Assembly: GCA_021825225.1 (NCBI GenBank)
Contig: JAKAIH010000014.1
Coordinates: 1-8,550 of the forward strand
Length of the DNA stretch: 8,550 bases
Direction of reading: 5' to 3'
Origin: Pseudomonadota bacterium
GTDB lineage: Bacteria; Pseudomonadota; Gammaproteobacteria; Burkholderiales; SG8-39
Of this stretch, positions 1 to 6,408 are shown one piece after another. How positions within the stretch are numbered: position 1 is the stretch's first letter; every line of letters begins with the position of its first letter. Under the pieces are notes generated by a model. The model was given only the letters and a program-made list of their open reading frames with translations, searched no databases and was not told where the DNA came from. The position numbers were made by a program, and so were the translations under genes.

Positions 1-10
1 TTGGGGGCGT

Positions 11-32
11 ATGAGGGGATGTATCCCCTCAT
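11..32. repeat. perfect inverted repeat downstream of lepA
   Basis: Arms ATGAGGGGAT (11-20) and ATCCCCTCAT (23-32) are exact reverse complements with only GT between them. Transcribed leftward with lepA, this would form a strong GC-rich hairpin about 55 nt after the lepA stop. Neither side carries a T-run, so it is not a canonical intrinsic terminator. It could be a 3'-end or processing hairpin, a dyad operator for the next gene, or a terminator of non-standard form. A minus-strand ATG begins at 32 inside the right arm and is open for its ten visible codons, which is too little to judge. Confidence 0.6.
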
Positions 33-33
33 C

Positions 34-45
34 AGTCTATGGACT
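34..45. repeat. short inverted repeat next to the 11-32 palindrome
   Basis: AGTC (34-37) and GACT (42-45) flank TATG. The 4-bp stem is weak alone, but it abuts the stronger palindrome at 11-32, so a leftward transcript could form two tandem hairpins after lepA. Chance occurrence is quite possible. Confidence 0.25.
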
Positions 46-86
46 CTTAGACCTCATTACATTTGCAGCAATCATGCAACGGCTTC

Positions 87-1874
87 TTAGTCGACCTGCA
101 GGATCGCGAGGAAGGCCTCCTGCGGAATTTCCACGTTGCCCACCTGCTTCATACGCTTCTTGCCGGCCTTCTGTTTCTCCAGCAGCTTCTTCTTGCGCGT
201 AATGTCGCCGCCATAGCATTTGGCGAGCACGTTCTTGCGCAGCGCCTTGACCGTTTCGCGCGCAATGATATTGGCGCCGATCGCCGCCTGCACCGCCACG
301 TCGAACATCTGCCGCGGTATCAGCGTGCGCATGCGCGAAACCAGCTCGCGCCCGCGATAGCGGCTGCTGTCGCGATGTACCATCAGCGACAGCGCGTCCA
401 CGCGCTCGCCGTTGATGAGGATATCGAGTTTGACCACATCGGAGGCGCGGTATTCCTTGAATTCGTAGTCAAGCGAAGCGTAGCCGCGGCTCGCCGACTT
501 GAGCTTGTCGAAGAAATCCATCACCACTTCGGACAGCGGCAGCTCGTAGGTCAGCATCACGTGGCGGCCGGTGTACTGCATGTTCTTCTGCGTGCCGCGC
601 TTCTGCGTGCACAGGGTCATGATCGCGCCGACGTGTTCCTGCGGCACGAAAATGGTGGTGGTGATGATGGGCTCGCGGATCTCCTCGATCCTGGAGAGGT
701 CGGGCATCTTCGCCGGATTCTCCACCCGCTCCAGCGTGCCGTCGCGCAGCAGCACCTCGTACACCACCGTCGGCGCCGTCGTGATCAGATTCTGGTCGTA
801 TTCGCGCTCGAGGCGCTCCTGCACGATGTCCATGTGCAAGAGGCCAAGAAAGCCGCAACGAAAACCGAAACCCAGCGCCTGCGACACCTCGGGCTCGTAC
901 TGCAGCGAGGCGTCGTTGAGCTTGAGCTTGTTCAGCGCGTCGCGCAATCCGTCGTACTGGTTGGCCTCGACCGGATACAGGCCGGCGAACACCTGCGGCT
1001 TGATCACCTTGAATCCGGGCAGCGGCGCCGCCGCCGGGCGCTCGGCCAGCGTGACCGTGTCCCCGACCTTGGCGGCCTCCAGTTCCTTGATGCCGGAGAT
1101 GATGAACCCCACCTCGCCTGCGGACAGGCTCTGGCGTGCCTGCGACTTGGGCGTGAACACGCCGACCTGCTCGCACAGGTGCACGGTATGCGAAGACATC
1201 AGCAGGATCTTGTCCTTGGGGCGCAAGGTACCGTCCATCACGCGCACCAGCATCACCACGCCGACATAATTGTCGAACCAGGAATCGATGATCAGCGCCT
1301 TCAGCGGCGCCTCGGGATCGCCTGTTGGCGCAGGGATGCGCGCGATGACCGCTTCGAGTATGTCCTGCACGCCCTCGCCGGTCTTGGCGCTGACGCGCAG
1401 CGCGTCCTTGGCGTCGATGCCGATCACATCCTCGATTTCGCGTATTGCCCCTTCCGGATTGGCCGAAGGCAGGTCGATCTTGTTCAGCACCGGCACCACT
1501 TCGACGCCCTGCTCGATCGCGGTGTAGCAATTGGCCACCGTTTGCGCCTCCACTCCCTGCGACGCGTCGACCACCAGCACCGCACCCTCGCAAGCGGCGA
1601 GCGAACGCGACACCTCGTATGAAAAATCCACGTGCCCGGGGGTGTCGATCAGGTTCAGCTTATAGACCTGGCCGTCGCGCGCCTTGTACTGCAAGGCCGC
1701 TGTCTGCGCCTTGATGGTGATGCCGCGCTCGCGTTCCAGGTCCATGGAATCGAGCACCTGCTCCTCCATCTCGCGCTCGGACAGCCCGCCGCACATCTGG
1801 ATGAAACGGTCGGCCAGCGTCGACTTGCCGTGATCGATATGGGCGATGATGGAAAAATTGCGGATGTGCTGCAT
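87..1874 (-). CDS. lepA: elongation factor 4 (LepA), ribosome-associated GTPase
   Basis: Translational GTPase of the LepA/EF4 family, which acts on the ribosome in the cytoplasm and has been linked to back-translocation and to ribosome biogenesis. All G motifs are visible: G1 AHIDHGKS near the N-terminus, RGITI (G2), DTPGHVD (G3), NKID (G4) and SAKTG (G5). The EF-G-like domains follow, then the LepA-specific C-terminal domain ([13 protein letters not shown], later [15 protein letters not shown], ending ILQVD). From ATG 1874 the protein is 595 aa, close to the 599 aa of E. coli, and MQHIRN aligns with E. coli MKNIRN. An ATG lies directly before it (1877), and a third in-frame ATG at 1895 would add seven residues (MQAPFFM). 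Only the 1895 start has an SD-like AAAGGG nearby, and that SD lies in a hairpin. lepB often follows lepA but is not seen in the remaining 86 bases. Identity is certain; the exact start is not. Confidence 0.97.
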   Translation of the reverse strand: MQHIRNFSIIAHIDHGKSTLADRFIQMCGGLSEREMEEQVLDSMDLERERGITIKAQTAALQYKARDGQVYKLNLIDTPGHVDFSYEVSRSLAACEGAVLVVDASQGVEAQTVANCYTAIEQGVEVVPVLNKIDLPSANPEGAIREIEDVIGIDAKDALRVSAKTGEGVQDILEAVIARIPAPTGDPEAPLKALIIDSWFDNYVGVVMLVRVMDGTLRPKDKILLMSSHTVHLCEQVGVFTPKSQARQSLSAGEVGFIISGIKELEAAKVGDTVTLAERPAAAPLPGFKVIKPQVFAGLYPVEANQYDGLRDALNKLKLNDASLQYEPEVSQALGFGFRCGFLGLLHMDIVQERLEREYDQNLITTAPTVVYEVLLRDGTLERVENPAKMPDLSRIEEIREPIITTTIFVPQEHVGAIMTLCTQKRGTQKNMQYTGRHVMLTYELPLSEVVMDFFDKLKSASRGYASLDYEFKEYRASDVVKLDILINGERVDALSLMVHRDSSRYRGRELVSRMRTLIPRQMFDVAVQAAIGANIIARETVKALRKNVLAKCYGGDITRKKKLLEKQKAGKKRMKQVGNVEIPQEAFLAILQVD

Positions 1875-1878
1875 CATG

Positions 1879-1905
1879 AAAAAGGGTGCCTGCATGGCAC
1901 CCTTT
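1879..1905 (-). terminator. hairpin plus T-run between glutaredoxin gene and lepA (terminator or attenuator)
   Basis: On the minus strand AAAGGGTGCC (1905-1896) pairs perfectly with GGCACCCTTT (1890-1881) across a 5-nt loop, ATGCA. Two further Ts follow, giving TTTTT in all. This is the form of an intrinsic terminator with a short T-run. It starts 20 nt after the glutaredoxin stop and ends 1 nt before the lepA ATG at 1877, so it would either end the rpoE operon or attenuate lepA. The loop contains the candidate lepA start at 1895, and the 5' arm contains its SD-like AAAGGG, so translational masking is also possible. Confidence 0.6.
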
Positions 1906-1925
1906 GAAGAATAACATTCGGTATT

Positions 1926-2213
1926 TTAACGGATTTTGGCCAGATAAGCACGGACTTTAGCCGCATCGAGATGATAGTGGCACAGTTCGGTGCCGGCATG
2001 CGCCAGCACCGGCACCAGGCTGCCGAAGCGTGCCTCCAGGATCGCGTCGCTATCGACATCGACCACGTCCACGGCGAAGCCAAATTGCTCGCGCAACGGC
2101 GCCAGCGCGGCCAGCATTTCGTCGCACAGATGGCAGTAATTGCGGCCATAAAGCGTAAACTGCGGCGGCGCCGCATCCGCGGATCCCTTCACGGCCGCGC
2201 GTTCATTTGTCAT
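1926..2213 (-). CDS. glutaredoxin-like thiol-disulfide protein (DUF836/Grx2-like)
   Basis: A 95-aa cytoplasmic thioredoxin-fold protein with no signal peptide. The core begins FTLYGRNYCHLCDEM, with the redox pair Cys27-x-x-Cys30 in a CHLC setting typical of the DUF836 glutaredoxin-like family rather than classical CPYC glutaredoxins. A V-P pair at 67-68 fits the cis-proline position of the fold. A third cysteine is at 78. The ATG at 2213 lies 11 nt inside the end of mucD and is preceded by AAAGGG about 5 nt upstream, so translation is probably coupled. Its substrate is unknown. Placement after the sigma-E regulatory genes and before lepA matches the betaproteobacterial order I recall. Confidence 0.85.
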   Translation of the reverse strand: MTNERAAVKGSADAAPPQFTLYGRNYCHLCDEMLAALAPLREQFGFAVDVVDVDSDAILEARFGSLVPVLAHAGTELCHYHLDAAKVRAYLAKIR

Positions 2214-3618
2214 TCTGCCCTTTGACGGTGACGAAACTCTGGTTTTCGCCGCGGCGCACGTGCAAGGTGATGGTGACCGACTTGTCTATGGCGTTCAGCG
2301 CCTGGTTGAATTGCGCCACGCTCTTGGCCTCGGTGTTCATGCCCTTGTGGATCAGCGCCAGGATGATGTCGCCTTTGCGGATATCCGCGCGCGGCTGGCC
2401 GCGCACGTCGTCTACGAGCACACCGTTTGCGAGCTTCAGTTCCCTGCGCCGCTCATCGGACAGATCCGACAGCACCAGCCCGAGACGGTTGGCAGCGGCC
2501 TCCACGGGCTTGGCGCGCTTGCCCTCGCCGGCCGCAAGCTTGTCCGCGGGTATCTCGGCCACCGTCACCGTCAGATCCTTGGTCGTGCCCTTGCGCCACA
2601 CCTGCATGCCGACCTTGCTCCCCGGTCGGGTAGCGCCGACGATGCGCGGCAGTTCGCTCGAATTCGGGACGCTCTTGCCGTTGAACTTGAGGATGATGTC
2701 GCTCACTTCCACGCCTGCCTTCTCGGCCGGGCCGCCCTTCTCCACCGCATTGACCAGCGCGCCCTGGGGTTTGGGCAGTCCGAAGGAGTCGGCCAGTTCC
2801 TTGGTCACCTCCTGGATCACCACGCCGATGCGCCCGCGGCTGACGTGCCCGCTGCTGCGCAGCTGGTTCTGCACGTCCAGAGCGATATCGATGGGTATGG
2901 CGAACGACAGCCCCATGTAGCCGCCGGTGCGGCTGTAGATCTGCGAGTTGATGCCGACCACTTCGCCGCGCAGATTGAACAGCGGGCCGCCCGAATTGCC
3001 CGGGTTGACTGCGGCGTCGGTCTGAATGAAAGGCACCAGATTTTCCTGCGGCAGCGTGCGCGCCTTGCCGCTGACTATGCCGGCGGTGACGGTGTTGTCG
3101 AATCCGAATGGCGAGCCGATCGCCAGCACCCATTCGCCCACTTTGAGCTTGTTCGGATCGCCGAATTTGACCACCGGCAGGCCGGTCGCGTCGATCCTGA
3201 TCAGCGCCACGTCGGTACGCTTGTCGGCGCCGATGACCTTGGCCTTGAATTCGCGTTTGTCGGTGAGGCGCACCGTGATTTCGTCGGCGCCGTCGACGAC
3301 ATGTGCATTGGTGAGGATGTAGCCGTCGGCGCTGATGATGAAGCCCGACCCCAGCGAGCGGGTCGAAAATTCGTGCGGCGACTCCCCCTGATTCGGCGGC
3401 ATGAAGCGGCGGAAGAACTCGAAGAACGGATCGTCCTCGTCCAGATTCGGCATTTGCGGCAGCTGCGGGTGTGCGCGCACGGTCTGGGCCGTGCTGATGT
3501 TGACCACGGCCGGTCCCTGTTTTTCCACCAGCTCGGTGAAGTCGGGCAAATCGCGCGCCTGGGCATAGGCGCTGAGCGGCAGCAGCAGCGCCAGCCACAG
3601 GAGCAGTGTCTTACGCAT
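2203..3618 (-). CDS. mucD: periplasmic HtrA-type serine protease (MucD/DegP/DegQ family)
   Basis: Secreted protease and chaperone that handles misfolded envelope proteins. The first 19 residues form a signal peptide (MRKTLLLW, hydrophobic core, AYA before the likely cut), with no retained membrane anchor, so it is unlike DegS. The trypsin-like domain carries the full triad: His106 in TNAHVV, Asp136 in KRTDVAL and Ser209 in GNSGGPL. Two PDZ domains follow, roughly 262-355 and 375-465. At 471 aa the length is normal for MucD/DegP. Start ATG 3618 has AAGGGGA 7 nt upstream. It lies 79 nt after rseB and overlaps the glutaredoxin gene by 11 nt. In Pseudomonas, MucD dampens the AlgU (sigma-E) response by clearing inducing proteins. 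A similar role here is inferred from position. degQ is an alternative name. Confidence 0.94.
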   Translation of the reverse strand: MRKTLLLWLALLLPLSAYAQARDLPDFTELVEKQGPAVVNISTAQTVRAHPQLPQMPNLDEDDPFFEFFRRFMPPNQGESPHEFSTRSLGSGFIISADGYILTNAHVVDGADEITVRLTDKREFKAKVIGADKRTDVALIRIDATGLPVVKFGDPNKLKVGEWVLAIGSPFGFDNTVTAGIVSGKARTLPQENLVPFIQTDAAVNPGNSGGPLFNLRGEVVGINSQIYSRTGGYMGLSFAIPIDIALDVQNQLRSSGHVSRGRIGVVIQEVTKELADSFGLPKPQGALVNAVEKGGPAEKAGVEVSDIILKFNGKSVPNSSELPRIVGATRPGSKVGMQVWRKGTTKDLTVTVAEIPADKLAAGEGKRAKPVEAAANRLGLVLSDLSDERRRELKLANGVLVDDVRGQPRADIRKGDIILALIHKGMNTEAKSVAQFNQALNAIDKSVTITLHVRRGENQSFVTVKGQNDK

Positions 3619-3671
3619 CGTTACGTCCCCTTATTGCGTTTTACAAAGTACTACAGAAAAGCCTTGTCACC

Positions 3672-3692
3672 GGTCTGCGCAAGCCGCAGACC
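3672..3692. repeat. hairpin between rseB/mucB and mucD
   Basis: GGTCTGCG (3672-3679) and CGCAGACC (3685-3692) form a perfect 8-bp stem around a 5-nt loop, starting 5 nt after the rseB stop on the transcribed strand. The sequence after it (GGTGACAAGGCTTTTCTG) has no immediate T-run. It therefore looks more like an intercistronic processing or stability hairpin than an efficient terminator. Confidence 0.5.
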
Positions 3693-3697
3693 ATCGA

Positions 3698-4654
3698 TCA
3701 GGGCTTATGATATTCCACCGAATCCGCCATTTTTTTTACGCTCTCGGCGGGTGTCTCCCCTACCACGGTCACCAGATGATCGGCTATCTGCCTGCTGTAT
3801 ATGTTGATCGCCCCCTGGTGCGACAGGCCGGGCGGCGGCAGCGAGGTCTTGTTGCTCAAGGGTTCGATGAACACCGATACCGCGGCCAGGCCGTCCGAAT
3901 AGACTACGTGTCCGACTTCATTGGAGCCGCCTTGGGTGCGCCTCATCTCGGTCACTTTCCTGAAGCCTGGCAGATCCGGGCTTATGCTCCAGCCGGATGC
4001 GGCCAGGCTGGCCGCCACGGCGCCGGAATTCTCTATATGCCAGGTGCGCGACTGGGCCAGGAATGTCGGTTTGAGCTGGCCATAGCCGATCTTGCCGCCG
4101 ATGTGGATTTCGGTGAATGCGAATTGCTCGATCGGCTCGCCCTTGTCGTTCACGGTCTGGGATTTGAGCAACATGCCGGTTTTCATGTCAGCCCATAATT
4201 TGCGCCCGTAGCGCAGCTTGTCCTTGGGCTGAAGCACGATCGCCTGGCAGTCATGGCCGGCGACGCGCTCTATCGCACCGGTGCTGACCTCATAGTGCTC
4301 GCCGATATCCTGCAGATTCTCCGGCAGCAAAGCGGGAAACACCTTGTGATCCGTCTGTTTGTCGATTTTTATCGTCTTGCTGTCCGGCAGGTAGCATTTG
4401 ACTTCGTCGCCGCTGCGCACGATTTCGCGCGGACGGCCATCGAGCGTCTCCAGCTTTTCGTGCGGCCCGTGCCGGCCCGCAATGTGGACGATGCGCGAAG
4501 TCTCGGCCTGGTCCCCGCTGCGGTAGACGAAAGTTCCGGTGTAGCTGAGTTTCTGCGATGCCGCGTGAATGCGCTGCAGCCACGACAGCGCGTCGCCGTC
4601 GGCCCGTGCCGTCTGCACCGACAGCGCGAGCAGCAGCATGGCCAGGAGTCTCAT
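3698..4654 (-). CDS. rseB: periplasmic sigma-E regulator RseB/MucB
   Basis: Periplasmic protein that binds the outer part of the anti-sigma factor RseA and shields it from regulated proteolysis. A signal peptide is evident (MRLLAMLLLALS, cut after TARA near residue 18). The N-terminal LolA-like half (about 19-195) contains LSYTGTFVYRSGD and the C-terminal half (about 205-315) contains HVVYSDGLAAVSVFIEP, both typical of MucB/RseB. Length is 318 aa. The reading frame is open far upstream, but ATG 4654 is chosen because it starts the signal peptide and overlaps the rseA stop in an ATGA, which indicates coupled translation. A run of eight A residues (coding strand, 3737-3730) encodes KK about ten codons before the stop, in otherwise GC-rich DNA. 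Cysteines are at 87 and 136. Confidence 0.93.
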   Translation of the reverse strand: MRLLAMLLLALSVQTARADGDALSWLQRIHAASQKLSYTGTFVYRSGDQAETSRIVHIAGRHGPHEKLETLDGRPREIVRSGDEVKCYLPDSKTIKIDKQTDHKVFPALLPENLQDIGEHYEVSTGAIERVAGHDCQAIVLQPKDKLRYGRKLWADMKTGMLLKSQTVNDKGEPIEQFAFTEIHIGGKIGYGQLKPTFLAQSRTWHIENSGAVAASLAASGWSISPDLPGFRKVTEMRRTQGGSNEVGHVVYSDGLAAVSVFIEPLSNKTSLPPPGLSHQGAINIYSRQIADHLVTVVGETPAESVKKMADSVEYHKP

Positions 4655-5163
4655 CGGCGCGCGCTGCTCCGCTCTTCGGCTACGGTGCGCACATAGGACG
4701 CGACGCCCTGCATCGCGTTGCTCGGGGAATAACGCTGATGCGCGAGCAGATAGTCCGCCGCGCCCGCGCCCGCCGGCACCGCTACCTGCTGCACCACCGC
4801 TTGCTGCGCCGGGGGCGCCGCAACGGCGGCAACCTGCACCGCATCCTGCTGCGTCCCGGACAGCGCGATCCAGCCGACAAACGCCACTGCGGCCACGCCC
4901 GCCGCCAGAGACAAGGCAGCCCAGCGCAGTTTTTCCGCCTTGCTGCGGCGCTGCGGCGCAAGCACCGTGGCCTCGACCTCCAGCCGGGCGCAGATCGCAC
5001 CGCACAAATCCTCACCATGCACACCGCGCAAGGCATCTCCAATCAGGTGATAGCAGTCCCAATCCCGGCGCAACTGCGCATCGCGCTTGAGTTGCGGCAG
5101 CAGCGTGCTGGTGTGCTGTGCGCTCAACTCGCCGTCCATCCACGCAGACAAAGTCTCTTTCAT
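4651..5163 (-). CDS. rseA: anti-sigma-E factor RseA/MucA, inner-membrane protein
   Basis: Single-pass inner-membrane protein of 170 aa. Its cytoplasmic N-terminus holds sigma-E inactive and its periplasmic part binds RseB. The N-terminal domain (1-60) shows the RseA pattern MKETLSAWMDGEL and WDCYHLIGDALRG. One transmembrane helix lies at about 81-102, followed by an Ala/Gln/Val-rich linker and a C-terminal block DYLLAHQRYSPSNAMQGVASYVRTV. Start ATG 5163 is 4 nt after the rpoE stop, with a weak GGTGA ahead, so coupling to rpoE translation is likely and would keep sigma and anti-sigma balanced. The cytoplasmic domain has Cys37, Cys54 and Cys58. The arrangement H49-x4-C54-x3-C58 resembles but does not match the zinc anti-sigma motif HxxxCxxC. 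Confidence 0.93.
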   Translation of the reverse strand: MKETLSAWMDGELSAQHTSTLLPQLKRDAQLRRDWDCYHLIGDALRGVHGEDLCGAICARLEVEATVLAPQRRSKAEKLRWAALSLAAGVAAVAFVGWIALSGTQQDAVQVAAVAAPPAQQAVVQQVAVPAGAGAADYLLAHQRYSPSNAMQGVASYVRTVAEERSSARR

Positions 5164-5167
5164 GGCG

Positions 5168-5767
5168 TCACCATCTCTTGTCCTTAGATATGTCCAGCAG
5201 CGGCCGCAACTGCTCGGCGATCGCCTCGCGTGCGCGGAAAATGCGCGAGCGCACTGTGCCGATCGGGCAGTCCATGATCTTGGCGATATCCTCGTAGCTC
5301 ATGCCTTCGATCTCGCGCAGCATGATCGCCGCCTTCAGTTCCTCAGGCAGCCGATCCATGCTTTGGTTCACAGTTTGCGCAATCTGCTTGCTCATCAGCA
5401 GATTTTCCGGCGTATTGAGGTCGCGCAGCTGATCGCCGTCTTCGAATGCTTCTGCCTCTTCCGAGTCGTGGTTGGTGGTGGTGGGCGCGCGCCGCCCCAT
5501 CGAAGCCAGGTAGTTCTTGGCGGTGTTGATGCCTATGCGGTACAGCCAGGTGTAGAAGGCGCTGTCGCCGCGGAACGAGGGCAATGCCCGGTAGGCCTTG
5601 ACGAACGCTTCCTGCGTCACATCCTCGACTTCGCCCGCATCGCGAATGAAACGCGACAACAGGCGTCCGAGCTTGCGCTGGTACTTGCTGACCAGCAGTT
5701 CGAATGCATGCTTGTCGCCCCGTTGCGCACGCTCGACCAGTTGCTGGTCAATGTCGCGCTCACTCAT
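5168..5767 (-). CDS. rpoE: RNA polymerase sigma factor RpoE/AlgU (sigma-E, ECF)
   Basis: Extracytoplasmic-function sigma factor that directs RNA polymerase to envelope-stress promoters. From ATG 5767 it is 199 aa and begins MSERDIDQQLVERAQRGD, the usual RpoE/AlgU N-terminus. Region 2 covers about 22-90 (EVEDVTQEAFVKAYRALPSF, TWLYRIGINTAKNYL), and region 4 about 138-187 (LPEELKAAIMLREIEGMSYEDIA, then the helix GTVRSRIFRAREAI). GGGAAGGG lies about 6 nt before the start. The frame stays open 54 codons further upstream to a TTG at 5929, so a longer form cannot be excluded. A sigma-E-like promoter at 5960-5987 suggests autoregulation. The rseA and rseB genes follow directly, as in other sigma-E operons. 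Confidence 0.96.
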   Translation of the reverse strand: MSERDIDQQLVERAQRGDKHAFELLVSKYQRKLGRLLSRFIRDAGEVEDVTQEAFVKAYRALPSFRGDSAFYTWLYRIGINTAKNYLASMGRRAPTTTNHDSEEAEAFEDGDQLRDLNTPENLLMSKQIAQTVNQSMDRLPEELKAAIMLREIEGMSYEDIAKIMDCPIGTVRSRIFRAREAIAEQLRPLLDISKDKRW

Positions 5768-5827
5768 GCGCCGCCCTTCCCCGAAGCCCTCAGGCTGTTT
5801 TTCGTTTGTTCCGCCAAGGCGATTTTC

Positions 5828-5833
5828 AGTATA
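5828..5833 (-). promoter_or_regulatory. candidate housekeeping -10 element for rpoE
   Basis: TATACT on the minus strand differs from the sigma-70 -10 consensus at one position, in a locally AT-richer stretch about 60 nt before the rpoE ATG. No good -35 is seen: the hexamer 17 nt upstream reads CGCGGG, and there is no extended -10 TG. A perfect palindrome, TGTCCGGACA (5841-5850), sits between the expected -35 and -10 and could be an operator for an activator or repressor. Weak support. Confidence 0.3.
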
Positions 5834-5959
5834 CCCCAACTGTCCGGACACCCGCGGGAATGCGGCGCCCGGGAGGAAGTCCAACTCGAGCATTTCAATC
5901 GGCGTCGCACTGCTGCCGGGGAATTTCAATCCTTACCTCGCGCGCGTAGGATGACTTGT

Positions 5960-5987
5960 TTTCGACCTCTGCCCGCGTATTAAGTTC
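5960..5987 (-). promoter_or_regulatory. sigma-E-type promoter driving rpoE operon
   Basis: On the minus strand GAACTT (5987-5982) is followed after exactly 16 nt by TCGAAA (5965-5960). This fits the RpoE/AlgU consensus of a GAACTT -35 box and a TC-rich -10 box with 16-17 nt spacing. It overlaps the stop codon of the upstream YgfX-like gene. Transcription would start near 5953, giving a leader of about 185 nt before the rpoE ATG. This is the expected autoregulatory promoter of a sigma-E operon. Assignment is by motif only. Confidence 0.7.
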
Positions 5988-6408
5988 ATCCCCGCCCCAG
6001 GCGCCAGCGCAGCCAAACGCGTAGCCGGCGCAGATCGTCGGCCGCCGCAGCGTCCGGCAGCAGCACCAGGGAGCGGCGCCGTCCGCCCCCGCGCAAAATC
6101 AGCACCAGCAACCAGCCCGATACGTAACTGCCGGACAGAATTTCGGCATCCCGCCACTCGCCCGAGCCATCCTGCCAGCGGACTGCGCCTTCAGCCTTCA
6201 GTTCCAGCGCGCGCATGGCGGATCCGCTCCGCTGCAGCGCCTGCGCGCAATGCCAGACCCATGCGAGCACTATGCCAGTCGCGAGTGGCGCGAAAGCCAG
6301 TCCGGGCAGGCTGATCCAGGCGCAGGCGAGCGCCGCCCCAGCCACGACCGTCAAAGCCAGTGCGAGTACGCGGGAGGGTCTTAGGGAAACGCTTAAAGTC
6401 TGGCTCAA
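5986..6408 (-). CDS. YgfX/CptA-like small inner-membrane protein
   Basis: A 140-aa protein with two adjacent hydrophobic helices (about 14-34 and 36-55) after an N-terminal SLRPSR motif, then a soluble tail with [24 protein letters not shown] and [19 protein letters not shown]. These are the landmarks of the YgfX/CptA family. In E. coli, YgfX is a membrane protein paired with SdhE (YgfY) and reported as a toxin affecting cell-division and cytoskeletal proteins. No SdhE partner is visible here, so that function should not be assumed. No ATG fits: upstream codons overlap fabF, and the TTG at 6408 overlaps the fabF TGA as TTGA, giving the conserved N-terminus directly. SD support is weak, so coupling to fabF is likely. 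The stop overlaps the sigma-E promoter. Confidence 0.72.
   Translation of the reverse strand: MSQTLSVSLRPSRVLALALTVVAGAALACAWISLPGLAFAPLATGIVLAWVWHCAQALQRSGSAMRALELKAEGAVRWQDGSGEWRDAEILSGSYVSGWLLVLILRGGGRRRSLVLLPDAAAADDLRRLRVWLRWRLGRG

Noticed and set aside
63..1622. Long plus-strand open frame of 519 codons opposite lepA
   Set aside because: It is antisense to a certain lepA gene; its His/Arg/Leu/Gln-rich composition is typical of a GC-rich antisense shadow with no family features.
3619..3671. Possible separate mucD promoter (GTGACA, 17 nt, TTTGTA)
   Set aside because: The -10 match is poor and no sigma-E motif is present, so support is too weak to annotate.
2260..3807. Long plus-strand open frame of 515 codons opposite mucD
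   Set aside because: Antisense shadow of mucD; low-complexity composition and no recognisable domain.
4655..5005. Upstream in-frame extension of rseB
   Set aside because: It lies wholly within rseA in another frame; ATG 4654 gives a signal peptide and an ATGA junction.
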